The notes beneath the pieces are model-generated. The model worked only from the letters and a program-made list of their open reading frames with translations, was not told the origin of the DNA and made no database searches. A stretch of 17,467 nucleotides of DNA from Candidatus Villigracilis adiacens (GTDB taxonomy: Bacteria; Chloroflexota; Anaerolineae; Anaerolineales; Villigracilaceae): assembly GCA_016703605.1 (NCBI GenBank), contig JADJBU010000009.1, positions 1 to 17,467 of the forward strand, in the 5' to 3' direction. Numbering within the stretch: the stretch's first letter is position 1; each line of letters opens with the position of its first letter. The translations under genes and the position numbers were made by a program. Positions 1 to 6,722 of the stretch are shown piece by piece.

Positions 1-531
1 CCTTTGCGCCGCTCGCAGGATTTAAAATTGCGATCATTGCCCTGACCAGCGACTCTCGGCGTGAAGAACTGTCCCTTGTCACCGCGGCCGGACCCATCAA
101 AGCTTGAAACGCCTCCCCCATCACGTGCGCGGACGCGGATTGCAGCGACAAACCAGATAACTCTCCCAATCCATATCGCAGGGCTTTGTCATCCAGATAA
201 AACTTGTCCTCATCCGTTATCAAATGAGGGAAGTTTTCTTTCAACAAAGGCAACAGTAATTCATTGCGGTTCCGTTTGTCCAGAAAATCCGCAATCACAT
301 CCTGGGCATTGGTTCTTTCCGCAACGATCTTGGCACAACAGCAGATTGGACAGAGTCGGACGTGATTTTCCGACCGACTTGAATTGCTGTTTGAATAAAG
401 ATATAAAGTTTCTTGAACGCGGACGCGTAGATCTTTTCGCTCGAATCCAATTGCTCATCGAGACCCGAAAGCCTGATTTGATAAGCAACGCCAAGTTCTC
501 GAATTGATTTAGGTAAGGTGTTTTTTGGCAT
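1..531 (-). CDS. N-6 DNA methylase (type I restriction-modification M-subunit-like), N-terminal part, frameshifted
   Basis: The gene runs leftward and leaves the window, so only about 175 N-terminal residues are visible. It starts at the ATG at 529-531 (MPKNTLPKSIRELG). After a one-base indel near 325-330 it continues as KIVAERTNAQDVIADFLDKR, then a helical stretch, then MGEAFQALMG. The family motif G-D-K-G-Q-F-F-T-P, the segment before the SAM-binding site of HsdM-like N6-adenine methylases, can be read at about 65-90 but only in a shifted frame. The original frame resumes at ESLVRAMIAILNPASGAK, so two nearly compensating indels flank the motif. The N-terminus is shorter than in classical HsdM. 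The family is read from the FTP motif and ILNPASGAK. The catalytic NPPY motif and any specificity or nuclease partner lie outside the window. Confidence 0.6.
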
Positions 532-847
532 AATAAATCCAGTGACTTGTAACAGTATACTTGGATTAGATGATTATGAGTAGCGTGCCGGATTCCACCA
601 GTCCGCTTCAGCGGACTTCGTACCAATAGCACGGGCGATTTATCCCCGTGCATCCCCGTGCTGACTGACAGCGCAAAACCAACCCCCTCGAAACCGAACC
701 AACCTCCCCGCTTGCCCTGAGTGGCGCCGCGGCGCCATCGAAGGGGCGCGCGAAGCGAAATCATCCGCTTCCCAAATCCCTCGCTCTTCATTCATCCTTC
801 ATCACTTCGACAGGCTCAGCGCAAGCCTTCTCAATTCATCCTTTCCC
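532..847. other. Intergenic region with dispersed repeats, no gene seen
   Basis: I see no convincing coding sequence here. The region holds the first copy of a two-hairpin repeat (600-651), a tandem 10-bp repeat ATCCCCGTGC (642-661), a palindrome TGGCGCC-GC-GGCGCCA within 721-737 set inside a CTTGCCCTGAG…CGAAGGG element (about 711-745), and a related inverted copy (about 804-827). The right part, and the end of the next gene up to about 960, is C/T-rich with recurring CCATCCG units. Confidence 0.6.
600..651 (+). repeat. Two-hairpin dispersed repeat, copy 1
   Basis: The first hairpin pairs AGTCCGCT (600-607) with AGCGGACT (610-617). The second pairs GCACGGG (629-635) with CCCGTGC (645-651). 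A second copy in the same orientation lies at 2522-2572. Between the copies the second stem differs by a paired change (A-T to G-C), which suggests that the fold is maintained. It resembles intergenic REP-type elements. No protein is encoded. Confidence 0.7.
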
Positions 848-2497
848 TCACACCTCCCCCTCCATCCTCTCCACCTCCCCATCCGTTCCCTCCATCCGCG
901 CATCCGTTACCCCATCCGCTGAGTACAGCCTCAACCCTCCCCCCATCCCCGTCAACAAATCCCGCGTTCTAACACCCAACACCGCCTTCGCCGCCTCGAC
1001 TCCCGAAGCCGTGACCCCCGCCACGCCGTGGCTGGTCGTGCTTTGACCGCACAGGAACAGCCCCTCGAACTCGGTCTTCGACGTGAACCCCAGCGGACCC
1101 ACCTGCGACGGCGACTTCCCCGATCCCCGTACAAATTGCCGCGCGTCGCGTTCAGATAATGCTCGTTCGACAGCGGCGTGCCGAGACTCCAAAACACGAT
1201 ATGCCTGCTCAACCCAGGGATGTGCTTCTCCAGCCCGCGCACCATTCGCCACGCCAGGTCTTCCTTCATCGCCTCGTAATCGGCGGGACGCGCGCCATAT
1301 TTTGTATTCGCCCACTTCTCGAACGCCTCATAGCCCACGAACGCGAACGACTCGCAGGTATGATGTCCCGCCGTCGCCCCCGTCGCGTGCATCTTCGACG
1401 GGTCTTTCAACGTCGTCACGGTCAGGAACATCCCAGGCGGCGTCTCCTCGCGCATCAGCGCGTCGGTCAAACCGTCCGCGTAAATCTTGTCCACGTCCGC
1501 GTGATCGTAGTACCACATATTGCCTGAGTCGAGTCCCCGCGCCGCGCAGATCCATGTCCGTCGCAAAAAACAAACTCAGGCACGACGTCGAATACGTCAC
1601 CCCGTCCAACTTGCGCTTCAACTTCGCCGACAAATGTTCGCGCCCGATCAACTTGCCAAACGTCACTTCGGGATCGGCATTGGAGATGACGACTCCCGCG
1701 CGGATCTCCTCCCCCGATTCCAATTCGACTCCCAAAACTTTTCTCCCCTCCATCATGATCCGCTTCACCCTTGACTTGAGCCTGATCTGCCCACCCGAGC
1801 GTTTCAGCCCCCGAACGAACGCGCGCGGAATCGTGAACGCGCCGCCCATCGGATAGTATCCGCCATTGAGGTAGTGATCCGTGATCCCCGCGTGCATGAA
1901 TGCCGACACCTTTGACGGCGGCAAGCCATGATCCCCCGACTGTCCCGCCAGCACGCCGCGCAGAACGGGGTCGTTGATGTGCGCGTTAATCAAGTCCGCG
2001 CCTGTGGCACGCATCCATTTGAGAATATTCCCCGCGCCCTTCGCCGCCTCCAACGGCTTGTCCATCCTGCCGATGTTACGCAGCCCGCGAATCATCGCAT
2101 CCATGTCCGCGAAATAACCGTCAATCCCCTGCGCCTCATGCGGAAAATGTCCCTTCAACCGCTCGATTAAATTTTCCCTGCCTTTTGGGAAATCCACCTG
2201 CTTCTCGCCAACGACAATGTGATCGTACCCATCGGGATTGAGTTCGATGAACGCCAAATCCTGCGACACATCCAACCCATCATAGATTCGCCGCAACCCT
2301 CCGCCCTCCTGCAAATCGCCGATGTAATGCACCCCAGGGCTGAACCGATACCCGTTCAACGTGAACGAATGAGTCCACCCGCCAGGTCGGTCATGCTGTT
2401 CCAACACCAACACCCTCTTCCCCGCCCGCGCCAACGCTACCGCCGCAGTCAACCCGCCCGCGCCCGAACCGATGATGATTACGTCGTAGTCTGTCAT
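848..2497 (-). CDS. FAD-dependent phytoene desaturase/retinol saturase-like oxidoreductase (CrtI-like), two frameshifts
   Basis: The N-terminus MTDYDVIIIGSGAGGLTAA is a dinucleotide-binding GxGxxG fold, followed by VLEQHDRPGGWTHSF, typical of CrtI/RetSat-type carotenoid and retinoid oxidoreductases. The ATG at 2495-2497 has a GGAG site seven bases upstream. The reading frame breaks twice, each time by one surplus G in a run of four: at 1535-1538 (FATDMDLRGAG to LDSGNMWYYDHAD) and at 1125-1128 (NATRGNLYG to SGKSPSQVGPLGF). Joined, the product is about 549 residues, the usual family length. The C-terminal FAD motif GLFLCGQSTTSHGVAGVTAS is present. The last 20 or so residues come from C/T-rich low-complexity DNA, so the exact end is uncertain. 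Family members saturate or desaturate polyene chains; the substrate cannot be read here. The frameshifts are more likely sequencing errors than decay. Confidence 0.8.
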
Positions 2498-2521
2498 GAC
2501 AAATCTCCGTTTATTTGTGAT

Positions 2522-2572
2522 AGTCCGCTTTAGCGGGGTTTGTAGGAATAGCGCGGGGGTTCATCCCCGCGC
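2522..2572 (+). repeat. Two-hairpin dispersed repeat, copy 2
   Basis: The stems CCGCT/AGCGG (2525-2529, 2532-2536) and GCGCGGGG/CCCCGCGC (2551-2558, 2565-2572) match copy 1 at 600-651 in order, orientation and spacing. The second stem has G-C where copy 1 has A-T. It lies just upstream of the CrtI-like gene, so the two copies bracket that gene. Confidence 0.7.
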
Positions 2573-2647
2573 GGGAGTGGGGCGAAAATAAAGCCTGATG
2601 GGTCGGGTGACGCCGCGCGACGCACATCTCGGATTGCTTGGGATTGT

Positions 2648-2962
2648 TTATTTCGTTACAACGAAAGTTACGCGATAGTCATCAGGGTCAATCTACGAAG
2701 TCGAATACTGGGGAAATGGCAATCTCAATGGTTACGGTCACCGGACCGCTCACGGCGCATTCGATCTTCAGCGGACAGCGCTGGTCGTCGGGGACGCCGG
2801 TCAGGCTGACGATCAAACCGGTTCCCTGCATCGCCGCCTCCTGCCCCGGCGCAAGCGTAAACTCCTCGCCGGTTTGCGGCGCGATCTGCGGAGGGGGGCG
2901 CGACGGGTTGACATGCAGACACCGCTGCGGCAAACAAAAAGAAATTGGATGGCGTTTTTCAT
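2648..2962 (-). CDS. Small secreted lipoprotein of unknown function, three frameshifts
   Basis: Reconstruction gives about 103 residues. The ATG at 2960-2962 follows a GGAGCAGGA ribosome site. The start MKNAIQFL leads into LFAAAVSAC, a clear lipobox once a surplus T in the T-run at 2936-2940 is removed. A surplus C in the C-run at 2893-2898 restores VAPPPQIAPQTGEEFTLAPG. The core TGLIVSLTGVPDDQRCPLK with IECAVSGPVTVTIEIA resembles small Chloroflexota lipoproteins with an F-x-L-x-x-G-Q start and a D-x-RCP…C motif. A third surplus base near 2692 leads to DPDDYRVTFVVTK and a TAA at 2648-2650. With three surplus bases removed the length is a multiple of three, which supports the reconstruction. 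Function unknown; likely anchored by lipid outside the membrane. Confidence 0.6.
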
Positions 2963-3341
2963 TCCTGCTCCATTTTATGTCCTATGCGCTTCGAAGTATA
3001 ACAGCGAACAATCGGGGAACTGTTCCGCCCAGTCGGGTGTGTGCAAGCAAAGGTTGTTAGTTTGGACTGCAAAAACTTGCCCTGAGCCTTCGAAGGGTCT
3101 CCCGATTTTTCTCGAAAGTCAGGAGATGCCGCCACGGCGTCACTCTGCGCCGCTTTCGACTCCATGCCTGATATATTTTGCTTGCACATTTCTCCACCGT
3201 ACATCCCAAATCCCAACCCGGGCAAGCCGGAAAAGATCTACCACAGAGGGCACAGAGACCACAGGGAAAACCTCTTGTTACTCTCCGTGAACTTTAGGAT
3301 CGCTGTGGCGGAAAACACTTTCACAAAAAACTTGTAAGGCG

Positions 3342-3430
3342 CTAAAGGTCTGTTTCTCCTTCGTATAAATCACCGATTAATCGGCAAGACCTTTAGGGTT
3401 TCTTTACGAAGAAAACGTAAGGCAGCAAAA
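3342..3430 (+). repeat. ~90-bp hairpin repeat, copy A
   Basis: This copy begins CTAAAGGTCTGTTT and ends with GGTTTCTTTACGAAG followed by GGCAGCAAAA. CTAAAGGTCT (3342-3351) pairs with AGACCTTTAG (3387-3396). Copy B at 15061-15161 shares both flanks and the hairpin, while the loop has diverged. It is noncoding and in the same orientation as copy B. Confidence 0.75.
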
Positions 3431-3466
3431 TAAATAAAAAATCCGCCATCGTGTGATGGCGGATTT
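3426..3466 (-). terminator. Intrinsic terminator of the L25 gene
   Basis: Read on the minus strand, a perfect 12-bp stem (3455-3466 with 3439-3450, loop 3451-3454) is followed by a T-rich tract TTTTTTATTTATTTT. It begins 12 bases after the L25 stop codon. Confidence 0.9.
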
Positions 3467-3478
3467 CGCAAACCTGGA

Positions 3479-4141
3479 TTACTTCTTTTCTTCGCCTTCG
3501 TCAGCCTTCTTGCCGCGTTCCACGCTGAGTTCCGGTGAAGTTTCAGCCGCGGCGGCTTCGCCGTTACCCGCGCCCTGGGCAGTTTCCTCTTTGATAATCG
3601 TGACCACGGCGATGGTTTCCTCGGGGTCAGCCAAAAGTCGAATCTTATCCGAAACCGAAAGATCGCGCACGCGGATCAGGTCGCCGATCTGCTTGAGCAT
3701 GGCGATATCCACATCGATACGCTCGGGCAGGTCGCCGGGAAGCATTCCACTTCGAGCCGTTCCAGGTTGTGAACAAGGATACCGTTGTAATCCTTCACAG
3801 CTCCTGAAACGCCGACGAACGCAAGACCGACGCTGGTGCGGATCTTTTCGTTCATATCCACAGCCAGAAAATCAACATGGGTCAGGGAACCCTTGATGTA
3901 ATCGCGCTGGCGTTCGCGCACGAGGGTCGGGTAGGACGCCCCGTCCACTTCGATTGTGATCAGGCTGGAGGATGTCAACTTGCTCAACGCCAGACCCGCG
4001 CTATGCGCTTCCATCACGATCGAGATCGGTTCAAAGGTGACGCCCATAGATCACCGCTGGAAGTTTTCCCTCCCGGCGCAGGGCTTTCACCTGTTTGCCG
4101 GTCACGTCGCGTTTATCTGCCTTCAAAACCACTTTTTCCAT
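3479..4141 (-). CDS. rplY: Large ribosomal subunit protein bL25 (CTC family), two frameshifts
   Basis: The protein binds 5S rRNA in the large ribosomal subunit. The start ATG at 4139-4141 has GAGGAG upstream. The L25 domain begins MEKVVLKADKRDVTGKQVK and continues ALRREGKLPAVIYGRH. One surplus base near 4036 must be skipped to continue with FEPISIVMEAHSAGLALSKL. A missing base near 3740 joins LERLEVEC to LPGDLPERIDVDIAML. The two indels cancel, giving 220 residues, normal for the longer CTC form with N-terminal L25 and C-terminal TL5-like beta domains (split at about residue 95). The tail is rich in Ala, Glu and Lys, as is common in this family. The gene stands alone with its own promoter (4268-4296), structured leader and terminator. 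Confidence 0.92.
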
Positions 4142-4211
4142 CTTGCTTTGCTCCTCGGGCGCCTCTCACCCCGCCTTAACAGGGTTACCTTCGCCCTCAA
4201 AAAATTTTTTT

Positions 4212-4260
4212 GTTCCACCGCACAAAACGCGCCTCCTTGCCGGAGGCGCACGGTGGGAAC
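4212..4260 (-). ncRNA. Structured 5' leader of the L25 transcript
   Basis: The predicted transcript start from the promoter at 4268-4296 is about 4261, so this fold would form the first ~50 nt of the mRNA. The outer stem pairs CGGTGGGAAC (4251-4260) with GTTCCACCG (4212-4220) with one bulge. The inner stem pairs GGAGGCGC (4242-4249) with GCGCCTCC (4229-4236) around a 5-nt loop. An 8-nt one-sided internal loop (4221-4228) separates the stems. A6T7 follows at 4199-4211. Some r-protein genes are controlled by such leaders. No known L25 leader consensus was matched by eye. Confidence 0.5.
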
Positions 4261-4267
4261 GGGCTGG

Positions 4268-4296
4268 ATTTTATTCCCCCACGCGGGTTTCGTCAA
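4268..4296 (-). promoter_or_regulatory. Sigma-70-type promoter of the L25 gene
   Basis: On the minus strand, TTGACG (4296-4291) and TAAAAT (4273-4268) are separated by 17 bp. Each hexamer matches consensus at five of six positions. Confidence 0.7.
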
Positions 4297-4303
4297 GGAA
4301 GCC

Positions 4304-4339
4304 ATGCGCAGTGTCAGCGCAAAAGTTGACACTGCGCAT
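4304..4339. promoter_or_regulatory. 13-bp perfect inverted repeat overlapping the Fe-S carrier promoter
   Basis: ATGCGCAGTGTCA (4304-4316) is mirrored by TGACACTGCGCAT (4327-4339) across a 10-nt spacer. The right arm covers most of the -35 hexamer of the rightward promoter at 4326-4354, and the left arm sits just upstream of the L25 -35. The position in a divergent promoter region suggests an operator. A cruciform or a repeat element is an alternative. Confidence 0.5.
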
Positions 4340-4354
4340 CAAACCTGATAACAT
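4326..4354 (+). promoter_or_regulatory. Sigma-70-type promoter of the Fe-S carrier gene
   Basis: A consensus TTGACA at 4326-4331 and TAACAT at 4349-4354 are separated by 17 bp. This leaves a leader of roughly 30 nt that contains AAGGAG before the ATG at 4391. Confidence 0.65.
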
Positions 4355-4390
4355 TCATCGAAATTAACCGTATGTAAAAGGAGAAAAAAC

Positions 4391-4771
4391 ATGCTCCAGG
4401 AAATTACCACCCAGATTTTTTCGCTCACCCCCGCTGCCAGTGAAGCGGTCAAAAACATCCTCACCGAACGCAATCTCGAGGGATACGCCCTGCGTGTGTA
4501 CGTGGCGGGCGGCGGTTGCTGCGGCGTCAACTTTGGGATGGCGCTCGATAACAACTTCCGCGATGTCGACTCGACCTTCGAAAGCAACGGCGTGAAAGTC
4601 GTTGTGGACGAGGTTTCCATCGAATACTTGCGCGACGCCACGGTGGATTATGTGAATGACCCCGTTCGCGGCGCAGGGTTTGCCGTCAACAGTCCAAACG
4701 CAAAGGAACACGGTCACAGCCACGGCGAAGGCGGGTGCGCCTGCGGCGGGTCTTGCAGTTGCAATAACTGA
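4391..4771 (+). CDS. A-type iron-sulfur carrier (HesB/IscA/ErpA family) with His/Cys-rich tail
   Basis: The 126-residue protein is a HesB/IscA-type carrier that receives and transfers Fe-S clusters in the cytoplasm. The family signatures are FSLTPAASEAVKNIL at the start, LRVYVAGGGCCGVNFGMAL (Cys43 and Cys44; the family has one essential Cys here), a VVVDEVSIEYL segment, and the N-P-N-A-like SPNAK followed by the C-terminal Cys pair Cys116-x-Cys118. Between SPNAK and that pair lies a ten-residue insert EHGHSHGEGG (His107, 109, 111). After it come two more cysteines (122, 124), so the tail reads CACGGSCSC in place of the usual CGCGxSF. The ATG has AAGGAG nine bases upstream. The gene is monocistronic between a promoter with an inverted repeat and a strong terminator. 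Confidence 0.9.
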   Translation: MLQEITTQIFSLTPAASEAVKNILTERNLEGYALRVYVAGGGCCGVNFGMALDNNFRDVDSTFESNGVKVVVDEVSIEYLRDATVDYVNDPVRGAGFAVNSPNAKEHGHSHGEGGCACGGSCSCNN

Positions 4772-4786
4772 TTTTGACAAATTACA

Positions 4787-4820
4787 AAACTGGACAGTTT
4801 TCACTGTCCAGTTTTTATTT
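4787..4820 (+). terminator. Intrinsic terminator of the Fe-S carrier gene
   Basis: AAACTGGACAGT (4787-4798) pairs perfectly with ACTGTCCAGTTT (4803-4814) around a TTTC loop and runs into TTTTTATTT. The leftward gene ends at 4841, so the same hairpin, with A-rich flanks, may stop transcription from both sides. Confidence 0.9.
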
Positions 4821-4840
4821 ACAGAACGGATGTTAAAGCG

Positions 4841-5461
4841 CTATCTCCCGCGCAGGAAGGAGATCAGGGCGCCAAAGCCGCCAATGAATCCAAGCGCGAT
4901 GATAAGCAGTCCCGCCGGAACGCGGTTCCCCGAATCGAGGTTCGGAAGAAAAGTTGGAACCACCAGCGCAGGCGGAGGCGTGAAGGTGGGCAGGCGCGTC
5001 GGGGTGACCGGGTCAATGAAAGCCGCCGCAAGGGTCGGGTCAATCGTCGGCGTGGAAAGCGGCGTCGGCGTGCTCGGCGCGGGAATTCTGGGAAGCCGTC
5101 CCGTTTTGATGATGGTTACATACGGTCCGTACACCCAGGCAACGGAGCCGGGTACGCCCGGGTAGTACACCTGAATCCAATTCTCGTCCTCCGAAATCCC
5201 CAACGCGGGCACTTCCTGCCCGACCAAAAGAACGCCGACTGATGGGTACAAATACGAACTCGGACCTGAATAGACGTTGACGATCTCAAGATCGAGGTTG
5301 ACGCGCACGATCATGCCGGTGGGAGTTCCGGTGACGGTTGGGATCGAACCTGTAGGCTGCTGCGCCGCCACTCTTGTCTGCGAAGGGGCGAAGACCAGCG
5401 AAAGCGCGCCTGCCCCAATGACGACCAGCGCAACTATCAGGCGGTTAACCAGTTTCGGCAT
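4841..5461 (-). CDS. Secreted, C-terminally anchored SH3-domain protein (second of tandem pair)
   Basis: The 206 residues read as: a signal peptide or N-terminal membrane helix (about 6-35, ending near RVAAQQ); a bacterial SH3-like domain (about 50-115: NVYSGPSSYLYPSVGVLL, then NWIQVYYPGVPGSVAWVYGP); a Pro/Thr-rich linker (about 120-175, with TPTPLSTPTIDPTLAAAF); and a C-terminal membrane helix (about 181-202, AGLLIIALGFIGGFGALISF) ending FLRGR. The SH3 part should therefore lie outside the membrane, where such domains usually bind wall peptides or other envelope partners. It is a paralogue of the upstream gene with the same architecture and the shared IDPTLAA and TRLPT(F/Y)TP pieces. Only seven bases separate it from the preceding stop, so the two are probably co-transcribed. 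Ligand unknown. Confidence 0.75.
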   Translation of the reverse strand: MPKLVNRLIVALVVIGAGALSLVFAPSQTRVAAQQPTGSIPTVTGTPTGMIVRVNLDLEIVNVYSGPSSYLYPSVGVLLVGQEVPALGISEDENWIQVYYPGVPGSVAWVYGPYVTIIKTGRLPRIPAPSTPTPLSTPTIDPTLAAAFIDPVTPTRLPTFTPPPALVVPTFLPNLDSGNRVPAGLLIIALGFIGGFGALISFLRGR

Positions 5462-5468
5462 AATGAAT

Positions 5469-6074
5469 TTACCTGCGGATCAACGAAAGCAGGAACCCGA
5501 TCACCCCAAGAACGGCAAGGGCAATAATAATGGAAGCCCACGGCACGTTTGTGAAGGTCTGCCCGGAGGGTTCGAAGGTAGCCGCCGCGAGCGTGGGAGC
5601 CGGTGTATAGGTCGGCAGGCGCGTGCCGGTGGGTTGGATGATAAATTGAGCCGCCAGGGTCGGGTCGATGGTGGATGTGGCGGGCGGCACCGGGGTTGGA
5701 GGCGGCTCCACAATTTGAAGCGTGCTGCCCAGCGGTGAAACCTGCACCAACGGTGAGTAGACCCAGCCCTTCCCGCCGGGAGCGGGGGCGAACTCGATCT
5801 GAATCCAATCGCCGCCGGGAGAACGACCAAAAGCAGGGGCGGTCGAGCCGGTCAGAAGAGTCCCGACAACAGGGTACACTGTCGAACTCGGTCCGAGGCG
5901 GACGTTGATCTGCGGTTCGGTGGTGGTGACGGTGATGAATAAACCGGTCACAGCGGCGGGGGTATCCGTCGGTTGCTGGGCAAGGACCGGGTCCGGGGAG
6001 GAGGCGGGGGAAAATCCAATAAGAAGGAGAAGGATCGAAATTGCGGTGAAGAGGGGAAACTTGTGAGTGGTCAT
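5469..6074 (-). CDS. Secreted, C-terminally anchored SH3-domain protein (first of tandem pair)
   Basis: With the start at the ATG at 6072-6074 the product has 201 residues. A longer open frame extends upstream, but it would run into the divergent promoter, and MTTHKFPLFTAISILLLLIG gives a proper signal peptide. The order is signal peptide (1-32, ending VLAQQ), SH3-like domain (about 45-110: NVRLGPSSTVYPVVGTLL, GGDWIQIEF, GKGWVYSPLVQV), Pro/Thr linker (about 120-170) and C-terminal helix (ASIIIALAVLGVIGFLLSLI) ending RR. It is a tandem paralogue of the next gene. It is divergent from the FHA–RodA operon with a palindromic -10 region between them, which suggests a shared role in the cell envelope. 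No strong ribosome site is visible. Confidence 0.75.
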   Translation of the reverse strand: MTTHKFPLFTAISILLLLIGFSPASSPDPVLAQQPTDTPAAVTGLFITVTTTEPQINVRLGPSSTVYPVVGTLLTGSTAPAFGRSPGGDWIQIEFAPAPGGKGWVYSPLVQVSPLGSTLQIVEPPPTPVPPATSTIDPTLAAQFIIQPTGTRLPTYTPAPTLAAATFEPSGQTFTNVPWASIIIALAVLGVIGFLLSLIRR

Positions 6075-6106
6075 TTCGTAAATTTCTGAAAGGAGAATCG
6101 CAAAGG

Positions 6107-6118
6107 CGATTATAATCG
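6107..6118. promoter_or_regulatory. Palindromic bidirectional -10 element
   Basis: The 12-bp perfect palindrome CGATTATAATCG contains TATAAT on both strands (+ at 6111-6116, - at 6114-6109). On the plus strand it lies six bases before the ATG at 6123, so the operon mRNA may be leaderless. On the minus strand it leaves a leader of about 28 nt before the SH3 gene. Neither side has an obvious -35 hexamer. Confidence 0.6.
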
Positions 6119-6122
6119 AGTT

Positions 6123-6713
6123 ATGGAAAGGAAAATCTTTCACGGAACGATCAAGCCTGTGGATATTGCACAGGCATTGCTTGCCGAGTTCAACCAGGGC
6201 AACATGCGCGCGCAAACCCTCGGTCACAGCGACCGGCTGGTGGTGCAATTGGGGACGAGACCCGACGCGATGTCGGGCGGGCAGACAGCCATGACGGTAA
6301 CCATCCAATCTCTTGAAGACGAGGGGATCATGGTGGAGTTGGGGCAGCAAGCCTGGCTTGGGGTGGCGGCGAGCCTGGGTATGAGCGCGCTTGCCGCGAT
6401 CAAAAACCCGTTTTCGTTATTGGGGCGGCTGGATGATATTGCCCAGGATATCGAGAACCTGCAAATAAAGGAAAAAATCTGGCTGGTGATATCAAAGGCG
6501 GCTCAGGCGGCGGGAGCGTCTGCCGAATTGTCTGAAAACCTGAGGCGCACAACCTGCGAATACTGTCATGTGGCGAACCCGGTCGGAGCGCCATCCTGCG
6601 GCGCGTGCGGGGCGCCCCTGGGAAGGGTGCAGCCTGGAACCTGTCCGCATTGCGGGTTTGTGGTCAAACCCGGCGTTCGGTCCTGCCCCAACTGCAACAA
6701 GCCGCTATTCTAA
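6123..6713 (+). CDS. Protein with two C-terminal zinc ribbons, first gene of the FHA–RodA operon
   Basis: The 196-residue protein has no clear enzymatic signature. Residues 1-75 form a mixed alpha/beta region; 80-100 are weakly hydrophobic (AWLGVAASLGMSALAAI) and may touch a membrane. Two C4 zinc ribbons of identical spacing close the protein: Cys145-x2-148-x10-159-x2-162 and Cys174-x2-177-x10-188-x2-191. Each is a small metal-binding knuckle common in proteins that join complexes. The ATG sits six bases after a TATAAT and lacks a ribosome site, so translation may be leaderless. Nine bases separate it from the FhaA-like gene. Operon position suggests a role with the FHA proteins and the SEDS polymerase; this is inference. 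Confidence 0.7.
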   Translation: MERKIFHGTIKPVDIAQALLAEFNQGNMRAQTLGHSDRLVVQLGTRPDAMSGGQTAMTVTIQSLEDEGIMVELGQQAWLGVAASLGMSALAAIKNPFSLLGRLDDIAQDIENLQIKEKIWLVISKAAQAAGASAELSENLRRTTCEYCHVANPVGAPSCGACGAPLGRVQPGTCPHCGFVVKPGVRSCPNCNKPLF

Positions 6714-6722
6714 AATTTCAAA

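Larger units (their letters stand above)
2963..3478. other. Intergenic region with several repeat types, no gene seen
   Basis: No open frame here looks like a protein. Contents, left to right: a CTTGCCCTGAG-CCTTCGAAGGG element (about 3077-3098); a short tandem array of CCACAGAGG-like nonamers (about 3240-3266); copy A of a ~90-bp hairpin repeat (3342-3430); and the terminator of the L25 gene (3439-3466). Confidence 0.6.

Noticed and set aside
261..791. Minus-strand open frame of 176 codons at the left end
   Set aside because: Only its end matches the methylase gene. The upstream part covers repeats and has no protein features.
2959..3225. Minus-strand open frame of 88 codons
   Set aside because: It covers a dispersed repeat and shows no signal, domain or ribosome site.
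3240..3266. Short CCACAGAGG-like direct repeats as a CRISPR array
   Set aside because: The units are about nine bases with no spacers.
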